The notes beneath the pieces are model-generated. The model was not told the DNA's origin. It did not search any database and saw only the letters and a program-made list of their open reading frames with translations. DNA of 64,000 nucleotides from JBDGYW01 sp964518955 (lineage in GTDB: Bacteria > Gemmatimonadota > Gemmatimonadetes > Gemmatimonadales > GWC2-71-9). Both the position numbers and the translations under genes were made by a program. Shown here in pieces: positions 26,752-34,089 of the stretch; positions within the stretch are counted from its first letter, which is position 1; every line of letters starts with the position of its first letter. The stretch lies in the NCBI GenBank assembly GCA_964518955.1, contig CAZFHS010000002.1, forward strand, positions 62,001 to 126,000, in the 5' to 3' direction.

Positions 26752-27312
26752 GTGCGCCTGTTTGTTGCCGTGAACTTGCCCGACTGGATTCGCGAGGACA
26801 TATGGGACAGCGCTGAGTTGATGCGCGAACGGCACTTTGCGATCAAGTGGGTCATGCCGGAATCGATGCACATCACGTTGAAATTCCTCGGCGAGGTGTC
26901 GGCCCATCGTGAAGCTGCGGTCTGCGATGCGCTCGAAGAAACCGTCTCCGGTGTCTCACCCTTCATCCTGCATCTACGAGGATTCGGGGCGTTCCCAAAC
27001 GCTCGCCAAGCCAAGGTCGTTTGGGTCGGATGCAAACCTCCGGCACAGTTCCGAGCTCTGTACGCGCAGGTCGAAGAAAGAATGAGCAAAGTCGGGTTCG
27101 CGAGAGAGACTCGTCCGTTCCATCCGCACGTTACGGTGGGGAGAGCACATCGCGGAGCTCCTCAATCAAAGATCGCTGGATTGCCTGGGGTACTCGACAG
27201 ACTCGATCTCGAGGCCGAGTTTCCCGTACGCACGATTGAGTTGATGCAGAGTGAACTATCACCTGCTGGTGCGAAATACACGGTGCGCACTTCGATTGGA
27301 CTGACAGGATGA
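26752..27312 (+). CDS. thpR: RNA 2',3'-cyclic phosphodiesterase
   Basis: A 186-residue 2H-phosphoesterase (ThpR/LigT family) that opens 2',3'-cyclic phosphate ends of RNA. Both catalytic motifs are present: His-Ile-Thr-Leu-Lys-Phe-Leu-Gly starting at residue 40 and His-Pro-His-Val-Thr-Val-Gly-Arg near 123. The N-terminal Arg-Leu-Phe-Val-Ala-Val is typical. The start is GTG, 14 bases after larE, and the stop overlaps the next start (ATGA), so it is part of a larE-thpR-unknown-regulator unit. Confidence 0.93.
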   Translation: MRLFVAVNLPDWIREDIWDSAELMRERHFAIKWVMPESMHITLKFLGEVSAHREAAVCDALEETVSGVSPFILHLRGFGAFPNARQAKVVWVGCKPPAQFRALYAQVEERMSKVGFARETRPFHPHVTVGRAHRGAPQSKIAGLPGVLDRLDLEAEFPVRTIELMQSELSPAGAKYTVRTSIGLTG

Positions 27313-27965
27313 TTCGTGGTTGTTTCACCAACATCTTCGCGGGCATCGGTTGTATGACGGTTCTCGCCCTTGGCACGCTCGGTGCTTGGTATTTCCGAGA
27401 CGACATCTCCGATCTATATACCTCCGTGGTGGAGCGCGACACCGGATCGGCCTCTTACGAACCAACCATTGGTCACCCCTCGCCGGGCGCGCTGGAATCT
27501 GCTCTGGAGAAGGAACGGGCAATATCTCAACGCGGAGGGCCGGAGCGAGTAGAGTTCTCGGCGGATGAGATGGCGTCATTGATAGAGGATCGGCTTCCGA
27601 GTGTCGCCAAACGAGCGCTCGATTCAGTCACGGTGACTCTGGCACGAGACCGATTCACGCTGGAAGCAGAACTGGAAACCGAACAGTTTGGGCGCGATCT
27701 TCTTGGTCCACTTCGGGGTATGATTGACCCACGTGAGCCGATTCGAATTTCGGGCCCGGCCGATGTGAGAGTGCCAGGAGTCATCGGTTGGGAGGTCGAT
27801 GAGTTCAGGGTGGCGTCGTTTCCTTTTCCTGGGCCGGCGATTCCCGTGCTTGTCGACCGGCTCACGGGTGGTACTGGAGGTGTGATGCTTTTTGCCGTTC
27901 CGGCCGAGGTGGACGATCTCAGAATTCGGCCGGACGGTGTGACCTTTTATAGGCGAGCCAACTGA
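27309..27965 (+). CDS. Single-pass membrane protein of unknown function
   Basis: A 218-residue protein I do not recognise. One membrane helix lies near residues 8-26, followed by a Ser/Pro/Gly-rich linker and an extracytoplasmic domain from about 75. That domain has alternating strands (Val-Thr-Val-Thr-Leu-Ala, Phe-Thr-Leu-Glu-Ala-Glu-Leu, Val-Arg-Val-Pro-Gly-Val) reminiscent of lipid-binding LmeA/DUF2993-like folds, a weak resemblance only. It overlaps thpR by ATGA and the NtrC-type gene by TGATG, so it may supply a signal to that regulator. Confidence 0.7.
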   Translation: MIRGCFTNIFAGIGCMTVLALGTLGAWYFRDDISDLYTSVVERDTGSASYEPTIGHPSPGALESALEKERAISQRGGPERVEFSADEMASLIEDRLPSVAKRALDSVTVTLARDRFTLEAELETEQFGRDLLGPLRGMIDPREPIRISGPADVRVPGVIGWEVDEFRVASFPFPGPAIPVLVDRLTGGTGGVMLFAVPAEVDDLRIRPDGVTFYRRAN

Positions 27966-29320
27966 TGGCCAAAAGAGTTTTGGTTGTTGACGACGAGAGA
28001 GGTGTCCGCGAGGCACTACGGCAAACACTCGAATACGAAGGCATAGAGGTAAGGACCGCTGAGTCAGGAGACAAGGCGCTGAAAGTGGTTCCTGAGTTTC
28101 ATCCACACCTGGTGTTTCTCGACATCAAGATGGCCGGGATGGACGGATTGGAAACACTCGCCGAACTCAAGAAGATGGACGCTGAAGTATACGTGGTCAT
28201 GATCTCGGGCCACGGTACCATACAGACTGCTGTCGAAGCAACTCAGCTGGGCGCGTACGATTTTCTCGAGAAACCTTTGGATACAGATCGAATACTCCTC
28301 ACTCTGCGAAATGCATTGGATCACGTCGATCTCAGCTCGGAAAACGAGCGGCTCCGAGAAAATGTATTGGACCGTTATGAGATCGTCGGGTCCAGTCCCG
28401 CTATCAAGCAGGTTCTCGATGTAATAGAGAAGGTTGCGCCCACACCGGCGCGTGTTCTGATCACAGGCGATAACGGAAGTGGCAAAGAGCTCGTCGCTCG
28501 CGCAATTCATCGTTTGTCTCCGCGCGTCGACAAACCGTTCGTCGAGGTAAACTGTGCTGCAATTCCGAGTGAGCTGATCGAGTCCGAATTGTTCGGACAC
28601 ATGAAAGGTTCGTTCACTGGTGCATTCGCGGACCGGTCTGGGAAGTTCGAACAGGCCGACGGAGGCACGCTCTTTCTCGATGAAGTAGGTGACATGAGCG
28701 CGGCGGCCCAATCCAAGGTGTTGCGAGTGTTGGAAGAAGGTGTGGTCACGCGAATCGGTGCGACGAAAGCTGTAAACGTCGACGTGCGAGTTGTTGCCGC
28801 AACGAACAAGTCGCTGGAAGGTGAAATCACCGACGGTCGATTCCGCGAAGACCTGTACTACCGACTGAACGTCGTGCCCATCCAAGTCCCGCCGCTGCGC
28901 GCGAGGCGCGAAGACATACCCGCGCTGGTCGCAAAGTTCGTGGGTGCTCTCGCAAAGGACTCGGGCTTCAAACCAAAACAGTTCGAACCCGATGCATTAG
29001 AGGCAATGGCGTCTCGTGACTGGCCTGGAAACGTGCGAGAGTTGAGGAATACAGTAGAGCGACTTGTGATTCTCGCGACGGACGATGTCATCACTTCCAC
29101 AGATGTGAGTCGGCTCACCGGTTTGGCGCAAGATGCTGCCCTAGGCGATCTAATGATGTGTGAGACTTTCGACTCGTTCAAACAAGATGCAGAACGCGCG
29201 TTCCTGCAGGGCAAGTTGTCAGAGAATGCGTGGAACGTCAGCGAGACCGCGCGCAAGCTGGCAATGCCCCGAAGCAATCTCTATAAGAAGATTGAGAAGT
29301 ATGGATTGGAGCGAGGCTGA
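27965..29320 (+). CDS. NtrC-family sigma-54-dependent response regulator
   Basis: A 451-residue regulator. The receiver (1-120) has Asp9-Asp10, phospho-acceptor Asp53 and a Glu-Lys-Pro lysine loop. The AAA+ domain (about 140-380) has Walker A Gly-Asp-Asn-Gly-Ser-Gly-Lys-Glu and Walker B Leu-Phe-Leu-Asp-Glu-Val-Gly-Asp. Its sigma-54 contact loop is Gly-Ser-Phe-Thr-Gly-Ala instead of the usual Gly-Ala-Phe-Thr-Gly-Ala. A Fis-type helix-turn-helix ends the protein (Ala-Arg-Lys-Leu-Ala-Met-Pro-Arg-Ser-Asn-Leu). It should activate promoters of the -24/-12 type after phosphorylation, possibly by the hybrid kinase upstream. rpoN is not in the window. Confidence 0.95.
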   Translation: MAKRVLVVDDERGVREALRQTLEYEGIEVRTAESGDKALKVVPEFHPHLVFLDIKMAGMDGLETLAELKKMDAEVYVVMISGHGTIQTAVEATQLGAYDFLEKPLDTDRILLTLRNALDHVDLSSENERLRENVLDRYEIVGSSPAIKQVLDVIEKVAPTPARVLITGDNGSGKELVARAIHRLSPRVDKPFVEVNCAAIPSELIESELFGHMKGSFTGAFADRSGKFEQADGGTLFLDEVGDMSAAAQSKVLRVLEEGVVTRIGATKAVNVDVRVVAATNKSLEGEITDGRFREDLYYRLNVVPIQVPPLRARREDIPALVAKFVGALAKDSGFKPKQFEPDALEAMASRDWPGNVRELRNTVERLVILATDDVITSTDVSRLTGLAQDAALGDLMMCETFDSFKQDAERAFLQGKLSENAWNVSETARKLAMPRSNLYKKIEKYGLERG

Positions 29321-29333
29321 TCGAAATCTTGCT

Positions 29334-29406
29334 GTGAGTCGTGAGTTGTAAGTCGTGAGTTGGCCCAAACCCACCCACCACGCACTACTCACTACGCACC
29401 ACTCAC
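29334..29406. repeat. GTGAGT-type inverted repeat, copy 2 (opposite orientation)
   Basis: A GTGAGTCGTGAGT block (29334-29346) and a second GTGAGT (29355-29360) face CACTACTCACTACG and CACCACTCAC (29383-29406). ACGCACTACTCAC (29380-29392) is the exact complement of the 13-mer in copy 1. The core CCCACCCACC (29369-29378) matches the GGTGGGTGGG spacer of copy 1. It follows the regulator stop codon. Confidence 0.7.
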
Positions 29407-29485
29407 AAACCGCCTCTGCGTTCGTTTGTTTCCCCATGCAAAGAAATGGTTAGGAGTATTTCTCCGTTCTCGCTAACCTCCACTC

Positions 29486-29731
29486 ATGCGGACCTCATCA
29501 ATAGCGGTGATACTCAACACGAGTGGTGCAACACTCGACATCTCGGCACTGCAGACGCTCCCCAAAGCACGTGTAGTCAAAGCTGAATTCGCGCGCGGCG
29601 AACGAGCCGCATGTGTTGCCGCAACACTCGAACACGAGTGCTCGGCAAGCGATCTGTTGCACGCACTTCGTCGTTGGGCAGCTGGAAACGGTTGGTCGGT
29701 AACGGTTGCGCCATCGACCAGAACTTGCTAA
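29486..29731 (+). CDS. Small protein of unknown function (uncertain)
   Basis: An 81-residue open frame between the inverted repeat and the sigma factor gene, not recognised. The predicted protein alternates hydrophobic strands and helices (Ile-Ala-Val-Ile-Leu-Asn, Ala-Arg-Val-Val-Lys-Ala-Glu-Phe, Leu-Leu-His-Ala-Leu-Arg-Arg-Trp), which would fit a small alpha/beta fold. No ribosome-binding site is visible before the ATG, so expression would have to be leaderless. It may be real because the residue pattern is protein-like, but it could be a chance frame. Confidence 0.4.
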   Translation: MRTSSIAVILNTSGATLDISALQTLPKARVVKAEFARGERAACVAATLEHECSASDLLHALRRWAAGNGWSVTVAPSTRTC

Positions 29732-29992
29732 ACTGTTGTCTAGTCAGGGTTTGCAGCGTGCTGCCCGCGGCTCTTTTTTTTTATGTTGGAGCTGATCTGA
29801 GAACAGAAGAAGTTTCTCCGAATGATGTTGTCAGGCACTGTTTGAACTTGATCAGTGTCAGTCCCTCCTTCTCTCTCCAATCCTCACTTACACCTTATCC
29901 GCAAGTGTGTCATACACGGACGTTGAATCGGATTTTGTCAACTGTGGGTGTTGGGATAGGGTCACCAGAACTCCGAAGAGGGAGTTGACGTT

Positions 29993-30850
29993 ATGGTACT
30001 TGCCACTGCCAAGAAACGGCAGGTAGACGATGGATCGCTTGATCAGTATCTCCGAGAGATCAGCCAGTACCCGTTGATCACTCGCAATGAGGAAGTCGAT
30101 CTCGCGATACAAATCAAAGAAGGTTGCCGTGTTTCACTCGACAAACTCGTAAGAAGCAACTTGCGGTTTGTCGTCTCGGTCGCCAAGAAGTACCAGAATC
30201 AAGGCGTCAGTCTTGCAGACCTCATCAACGAAGGCAACCTCGGTTTGATTCGGGCTGCTCACAAGTTCGATGAGACGCGTGGCATCAAGTTCATCTCGTA
30301 CGCGGTTTGGTGGATCAGACAAGCGATTCTGCAAGCTCTTGCAGAGCAGAGTCGCATCGTCCGCGTGCCGTTGAACAGAGCGGGGACACTGTACCGTATC
30401 GGAAGACGCTCTTCGGCATTGCTGCAAGAACTCGGCAGAGAGCCGACGGTCGAAGAGATTGCCGAAGGGATGGACATCTCGCGTGAAGAAGTAGCGAAGA
30501 CTATGTCCATATCTCAGAGCCATCTCTCGCTCGATGCGCCGCTCACTCCGGGTGAGGACAACAAGCTCCTCGACTACTTGCCCGATCAACAGAATCCGGG
30601 TCCCGACGAGCAGGCATTCGAACGTGCACTCTCGGAGTCGATTGAGGAGATGCTAACGGACCTGAAGGAGCGTGAGGCGAAGATTCTCCGCTTGTACTTC
30701 GGTCTCGAAAATAAAGAACCGATGACTCTCGAACAGATCGGCCAGATGATGGGGATCACTCGCGAGCGTGTTCGCCAGATCAAAGAAAAGGCACTTGCGC
30801 GACTGCGGCATGCGAAGCGCGCGCGAGCGTTGTCGAGTTTTTTGGCGTAG
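29993..30850 (+). CDS. Sigma-70 RNA polymerase sigma factor (RpoD/RpoS-like, short form)
   Basis: A 285-residue sigma factor with regions 1.2 (Asp-Gln-Tyr-Leu-Arg-Glu-Ile), 2 (Asp-Leu-Ile-Asn-Glu-Gly-Asn-Leu-Gly-Leu, then Phe-Ile-Ser-Tyr-Ala-Val-Trp-Trp-Ile-Arg-Gln-Ala), 3 and 4 (helix-turn-helix Thr-Leu-Glu-Gln-Ile-Gly-Gln-Met-Met-Gly-Ile-Thr-Arg-Glu-Arg-Val-Arg-Gln-Ile). It lacks region 1.1, as do the short housekeeping sigma factors of FCB-group bacteria. It is therefore probably the primary sigma factor, but a group-2 factor cannot be excluded. GGGAG lies eight bases upstream of the ATG. The 261-base gap upstream (29732-29992) contains a nine-T run near 29774 and a possible promoter (TTGTCA/TAGGGT near 29936-29963), and otherwise nothing I can assign. 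Confidence 0.93.
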   Translation: MVLATAKKRQVDDGSLDQYLREISQYPLITRNEEVDLAIQIKEGCRVSLDKLVRSNLRFVVSVAKKYQNQGVSLADLINEGNLGLIRAAHKFDETRGIKFISYAVWWIRQAILQALAEQSRIVRVPLNRAGTLYRIGRRSSALLQELGREPTVEEIAEGMDISREEVAKTMSISQSHLSLDAPLTPGEDNKLLDYLPDQQNPGPDEQAFERALSESIEEMLTDLKEREAKILRLYFGLENKEPMTLEQIGQMMGITRERVRQIKEKALARLRHAKRARALSSFLA

Positions 30851-30874
30851 CGTTTACGTAAGCAACAAGGCTGT

Positions 30875-30928
30875 GGAAGCGGGAAGCGGGAAGCGTTGTT
30901 TGGCGCGACTCTCGTTTCCCGCTTCCCG
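30875..30928. repeat. GGGAAGC tandem repeat forming a long hairpin
   Basis: Three tandem GGGAAGC-like units (30875-30895) face TTCCCGCTTCCCG (30916-30928). Thirteen base pairs are perfect (30880-30892 with 30916-30928), with a 23-base loop. No T-tract follows. It fills the gap between the sigma factor and rimO and ends 15 bases before the rimO start, so it could affect rimO translation as well as being a dispersed repeat. Confidence 0.75.
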
Positions 30929-30943
30929 TTTCGAGAACTGCAT

Positions 30944-32260
30944 ATGAAAGTCTCGATAATCTCACTCGGTTGTGACAAGGCGACCGTAGACTCCGAACGA
31001 CTCATCGGTGACCTCGTGGGTCACGGAGCCCAACTCGTGGCGGAACCAGCGTCAGCCGAAGTGGTGTTGATCAATACTTGTGGTTTCATTGACGCCGCGA
31101 AACGAGAATCGATCGAGACCATTCTTCAGGTAGCCGAACTCAAGACAAGTGCAGATGTGCGTGCTGTTGTTGCTGTTGGGTGTTTGGTCGAGAGATACAA
31201 GGCCGAACTGCAACGGGAAATTCCTGAGATCGACCTGCTCGTCGGCTTCAACGATTTAAACAAACTCGTCCCCGAATTGGCATCCCTAGGTCTTATCACC
31301 GACCCGGTAGCGGGTCACCCAGGTGTGCGCCAGTACCTCGGCGACTCACCCCATGTCAGATACCTCAAGATCTCCGAGGGGTGCGATCACACGTGTGCGT
31401 TTTGCGCAATTCCGCTCATGCGTGGCAAACACCGGTCCGAGCCGGTTCATAGGTTGGTGTCAGAGGCACAACAGCTCGAGCGGGAAGGTGCCAAGGAAAT
31501 CACCTTGGTTGCCCAAGACCTCGGACATTTCGGGCGCGACTCCGGACCTGGTGGGAGGCGCCTTCCGGAGTTGCTTGAACTCTTGGTGGGCGAGACTTCC
31601 ATTCCGTGGTTCCGACTACTCTACGTGTACCCCTCAGGTTTGAGCGAGCGCCTGGTGGAGTTGATGGCGCGTGAGCCGCGCATCGTGCCGTACATAGACA
31701 TTCCAATTCAACATGCGTCAGACAGAGTACTCGAGCGTATGCGACGCCCCGAGCGACAAGAGACCATCCGCCAGAAGGTCGCGCTACTTCGAAACGCCAT
31801 ACCCGACATAACAATTCGTACGACTGTCGTGTTGGGCTTCCCGGGAGAGACGGACAGGGATTTTCGTGTCCTCCGTGACTTTATCGAAGAAGTAGAGTTC
31901 GAGAGAGTGGGCATGTTCACTTACTCGGAGCAGGAGGGGACGAGAGCAGCGGAGTTGCCGGATGACGTTCCTGAGTCCGTAAAAAATGCCCGGCAGGAAG
32001 AACTTGCTGAGATTCAACGCATCATCACGGAAGATCGGCTTGGGCGATTTGTGGGCCGAGAGACCGACGTGCTAGTGGACGGAGAAAACGAGGTGAGCGA
32101 CGGGGAGTATACGCACATTGGCCGTGTTCGATGGCAGGCTGACGATGTCGATGGTGTGACCTACCTGTCGCAGGTTGAAAACAGCCGACAAGGCGATTTC
32201 TGCCGCGTAGAGATCGAAGAGAATAGTGACTACGATTTCTTTGCCAGGATGTTGAAGTGA
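30944..32260 (+). CDS. rimO: Ribosomal protein uS12 methylthiotransferase RimO
   Basis: A 438-residue radical-SAM enzyme that adds a methylthio group to an aspartate of ribosomal protein S12. The N-terminal domain has cluster cysteines in Leu-Gly-Cys-Asp-Lys (Cys10), Asn-Thr-Cys-Gly-Phe and Val-Gly-Cys-Leu. The radical-SAM motif is Gly-Cys-Asp-His-Thr-Cys-Ala-Phe-Cys. A C-terminal TRAM domain occupies about 370-438. ATG 30944 is chosen because the family starts with this strand. The open frame upstream crosses the hairpin repeat. Leu-Gly-Cys-Asp-Lys replaces the more usual Leu-Gly-Cys-Pro-Lys. The stop overlaps the next start (GTGA). Confidence 0.93.
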   Translation: MKVSIISLGCDKATVDSERLIGDLVGHGAQLVAEPASAEVVLINTCGFIDAAKRESIETILQVAELKTSADVRAVVAVGCLVERYKAELQREIPEIDLLVGFNDLNKLVPELASLGLITDPVAGHPGVRQYLGDSPHVRYLKISEGCDHTCAFCAIPLMRGKHRSEPVHRLVSEAQQLEREGAKEITLVAQDLGHFGRDSGPGGRRLPELLELLVGETSIPWFRLLYVYPSGLSERLVELMAREPRIVPYIDIPIQHASDRVLERMRRPERQETIRQKVALLRNAIPDITIRTTVVLGFPGETDRDFRVLRDFIEEVEFERVGMFTYSEQEGTRAAELPDDVPESVKNARQEELAEIQRIITEDRLGRFVGRETDVLVDGENEVSDGEYTHIGRVRWQADDVDGVTYLSQVENSRQGDFCRVEIEENSDYDFFARMLK

Positions 32261-33462
32261 GTAGAAGCGTTCCCCTCGCGCTCGCCTTCTCGCTCTTCTA
32301 CGGATGCGCAGCCCACCCTCCCGTCGTGGAGGAACAGCGCAGAGCGGAGCCGCTGCTGCGAATTGGACTCATTGTCGACGCAGAAACCGTTCGTTTGCGG
32401 GGACAGGGAATTGTATCGGTGCGCGGTGCGAACACGTTCGAGCTAGAACCGGAAGAGGAGGTACGAGTAACATCCATAGATGGAGGAGTGCGGGTGGGAG
32501 GGCGGGATGGCAGCTCACGTACGTTGACATTCGAGAGTCGGGACGCGTCGCTGTTCCTAGTCGTCAACGGCAGGACATACCGGGGCAGAATTGAGGTACT
32601 CTCGAACGGCACGACAGTCACCGCGGTCAATGTGATCGGTGCCGAGGCATATCTGAGAGGTGTGGTCGGTGTCGAGATGGGGAACAGAGAACGAAACGAG
32701 CTTGCGGCGCTCGAGGCTCAGGCGATTGCTTCGAGAACCTATGCTCTGAAGAACCGCGGACGGTTCCGCGCTGCAGGGTACGATCTGCGGGCAGGTGTGC
32801 AGGATCAGGCGTACCTGGGAGTTGAGAGGGAAACCGAACTGGGGTCGGCAGCCGTTCGAAGAACAGCCGGGCTAGTCGTTACCTATCGTAGTGACCTGAT
32901 TTCCGCATTCTTCCATTCAACCTGTGGATACTCGACAGCTTCCCCGGCGGAAGCATTCCGTACGGTCCGGGAGGTTCCATACCTCAGGCCCGTATCTGAT
33001 CGGCGACCGAGCACCGGATACTACTGTGACGGCTCGCCCCGATTCCGATGGACCGTCGAATGGGACGGAAACGAGCTGCGAGATATATTGAGAAGAACGG
33101 TTCCGTCGGTGATGGGAATCGAAGCCGAATTGATAGATGAAGTGCACTCGTTGCACGTCCAAGACATTGGACCATCACGGCGGGTCACTGAGCTGCGTCT
33201 CGAGATCCGTAGTGGAGAGATACCAGTATATGGCCCCGATTTGAGGCGCGTCTTCCTGACTCCCGAAAACAGGCCGCTTGGCAGTACGGCAATTGAGGTG
33301 GTTTTCGAGCCCGGCTCGTCGGCTCGGATTTCTGGCGCGGGGTGGGGTCATGGTGTTGGGATGTGTCAGTGGGGAGCGATTGGCCGTGCACGAGCGGGAC
33401 AGACGGCTCGCGACATACTATCCACATACTACCCGGGGACTCGCATTGAACGCAGTTACTAG
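32257..33462 (+). CDS. SpoIID/LytB-domain protein
   Basis: A 401-residue exported protein of the SpoIID family, whose characterised members cleave denuded peptidoglycan glycan strands as lytic transglycosylases. The N-terminus has a signal with a lipobox-like Leu-Phe-Tyr-Gly-Cys, so it is probably a lipoprotein. Family features are Ala-Tyr-Leu-Arg-Gly-Val-Val-Gly-Val-Glu-Met (catalytic Glu candidate near residue 144), Ala-Leu-Glu-Ala-Gln-Ala-Ile-Ala-Ser-Arg-Thr-Tyr-Ala, Phe-Phe-His-Ser-Thr-Cys-Gly and the closing Gly-Trp-Gly-His-Gly-Val-Gly-Met-Cys-Gln-Trp-Gly-Ala. GTG start overlaps the rimO stop. In non-sporulating diderms it likely serves wall remodelling. Confidence 0.92.
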   Translation: MSRSVPLALAFSLFYGCAAHPPVVEEQRRAEPLLRIGLIVDAETVRLRGQGIVSVRGANTFELEPEEEVRVTSIDGGVRVGGRDGSSRTLTFESRDASLFLVVNGRTYRGRIEVLSNGTTVTAVNVIGAEAYLRGVVGVEMGNRERNELAALEAQAIASRTYALKNRGRFRAAGYDLRAGVQDQAYLGVERETELGSAAVRRTAGLVVTYRSDLISAFFHSTCGYSTASPAEAFRTVREVPYLRPVSDRRPSTGYYCDGSPRFRWTVEWDGNELRDILRRTVPSVMGIEAELIDEVHSLHVQDIGPSRRVTELRLEIRSGEIPVYGPDLRRVFLTPENRPLGSTAIEVVFEPGSSARISGAGWGHGVGMCQWGAIGRARAGQTARDILSTYYPGTRIERSY

Positions 33463-34084
33463 GTTCGTATTGGCGCTGTTGGTGTGCCCTCAGGTTGTCT
33501 TGGCTCAAGGGTTTCTCGAACAGTTTTCGTATGAGGGGTTGAGGTTCTCAGGCATCGGATTCGAATTCGGAGGAGTCGTGTCCGATCGCCTAACGAGCGA
33601 AATGACCGGAGCAGTGCGCATCGACTGTGGCAGGATTGCACCCGACGTCCGCGTTTTGATTGGCGTATCCTACTTCAAGGGCGAGTTCAACGCATCTGAG
33701 ATACGAGAATTTGCCCTAGGCATCCAACGCGTGGTGGTTCCGGCGATGAGCTCAATAATCGATATCGGCTCGATCACCTGGTCGGACATTGAGGCGGACT
33801 TCGATCTTCAATATATGTTGGAAGCAGGTAGTAGAATCACCAACTACGTGGGTATTGGATTTGCCGCGCACGTGAGGAATGGTACCGGCACCGTCATCGA
33901 CGACACCTTCGTTGAGGACGCATTGGACACCATAGATGCGGGGCTCAACCTTTCGGTGGGTACGTCAGTAGAGCTGATTCCGGCGATCCACTTCACCGTG
34001 GATTTGCGCGGCGGGCTGACGAGTGAGTTGCGTACCGCGTCGGCGCGAGCAGGATTGATGTACAGAGTCTCCGGCGGAGGGTAA
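33446..34084 (+). CDS. Putative outer-membrane beta-barrel protein
   Basis: A 212-residue exported protein of unknown function. I chose TTG 33446 because it has GGGG about seven bases upstream and starts a clean signal peptide (Phe-Val-Leu-Ala-Leu-Leu-Val, cleavage after Leu-Ala-Gln). The open frame continues upstream to 33278, but only as a shadow of the SpoIID gene. The mature part shows alternating strands with glycine and aromatic turns, consistent with an 8-stranded barrel, and ends Gly-Leu-Met-Tyr-Arg-Val. It overlaps the SpoIID stop by 17 bases and precedes lnt by five bases, so all are probably one transcript. Confidence 0.75.
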   Translation: MNAVTRFVLALLVCPQVVLAQGFLEQFSYEGLRFSGIGFEFGGVVSDRLTSEMTGAVRIDCGRIAPDVRVLIGVSYFKGEFNASEIREFALGIQRVVVPAMSSIIDIGSITWSDIEADFDLQYMLEAGSRITNYVGIGFAAHVRNGTGTVIDDTFVEDALDTIDAGLNLSVGTSVELIPAIHFTVDLRGGLTSELRTASARAGLMYRVSGGG

Positions 34085-34089
34085 CGGGC

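Noticed and set aside
33278..33445. Extended N-terminus for the outer-membrane barrel protein
   Set aside because: This part is an alternative frame of the SpoIID-like gene. The signal peptide and ribosome-binding site fit TTG 33446.
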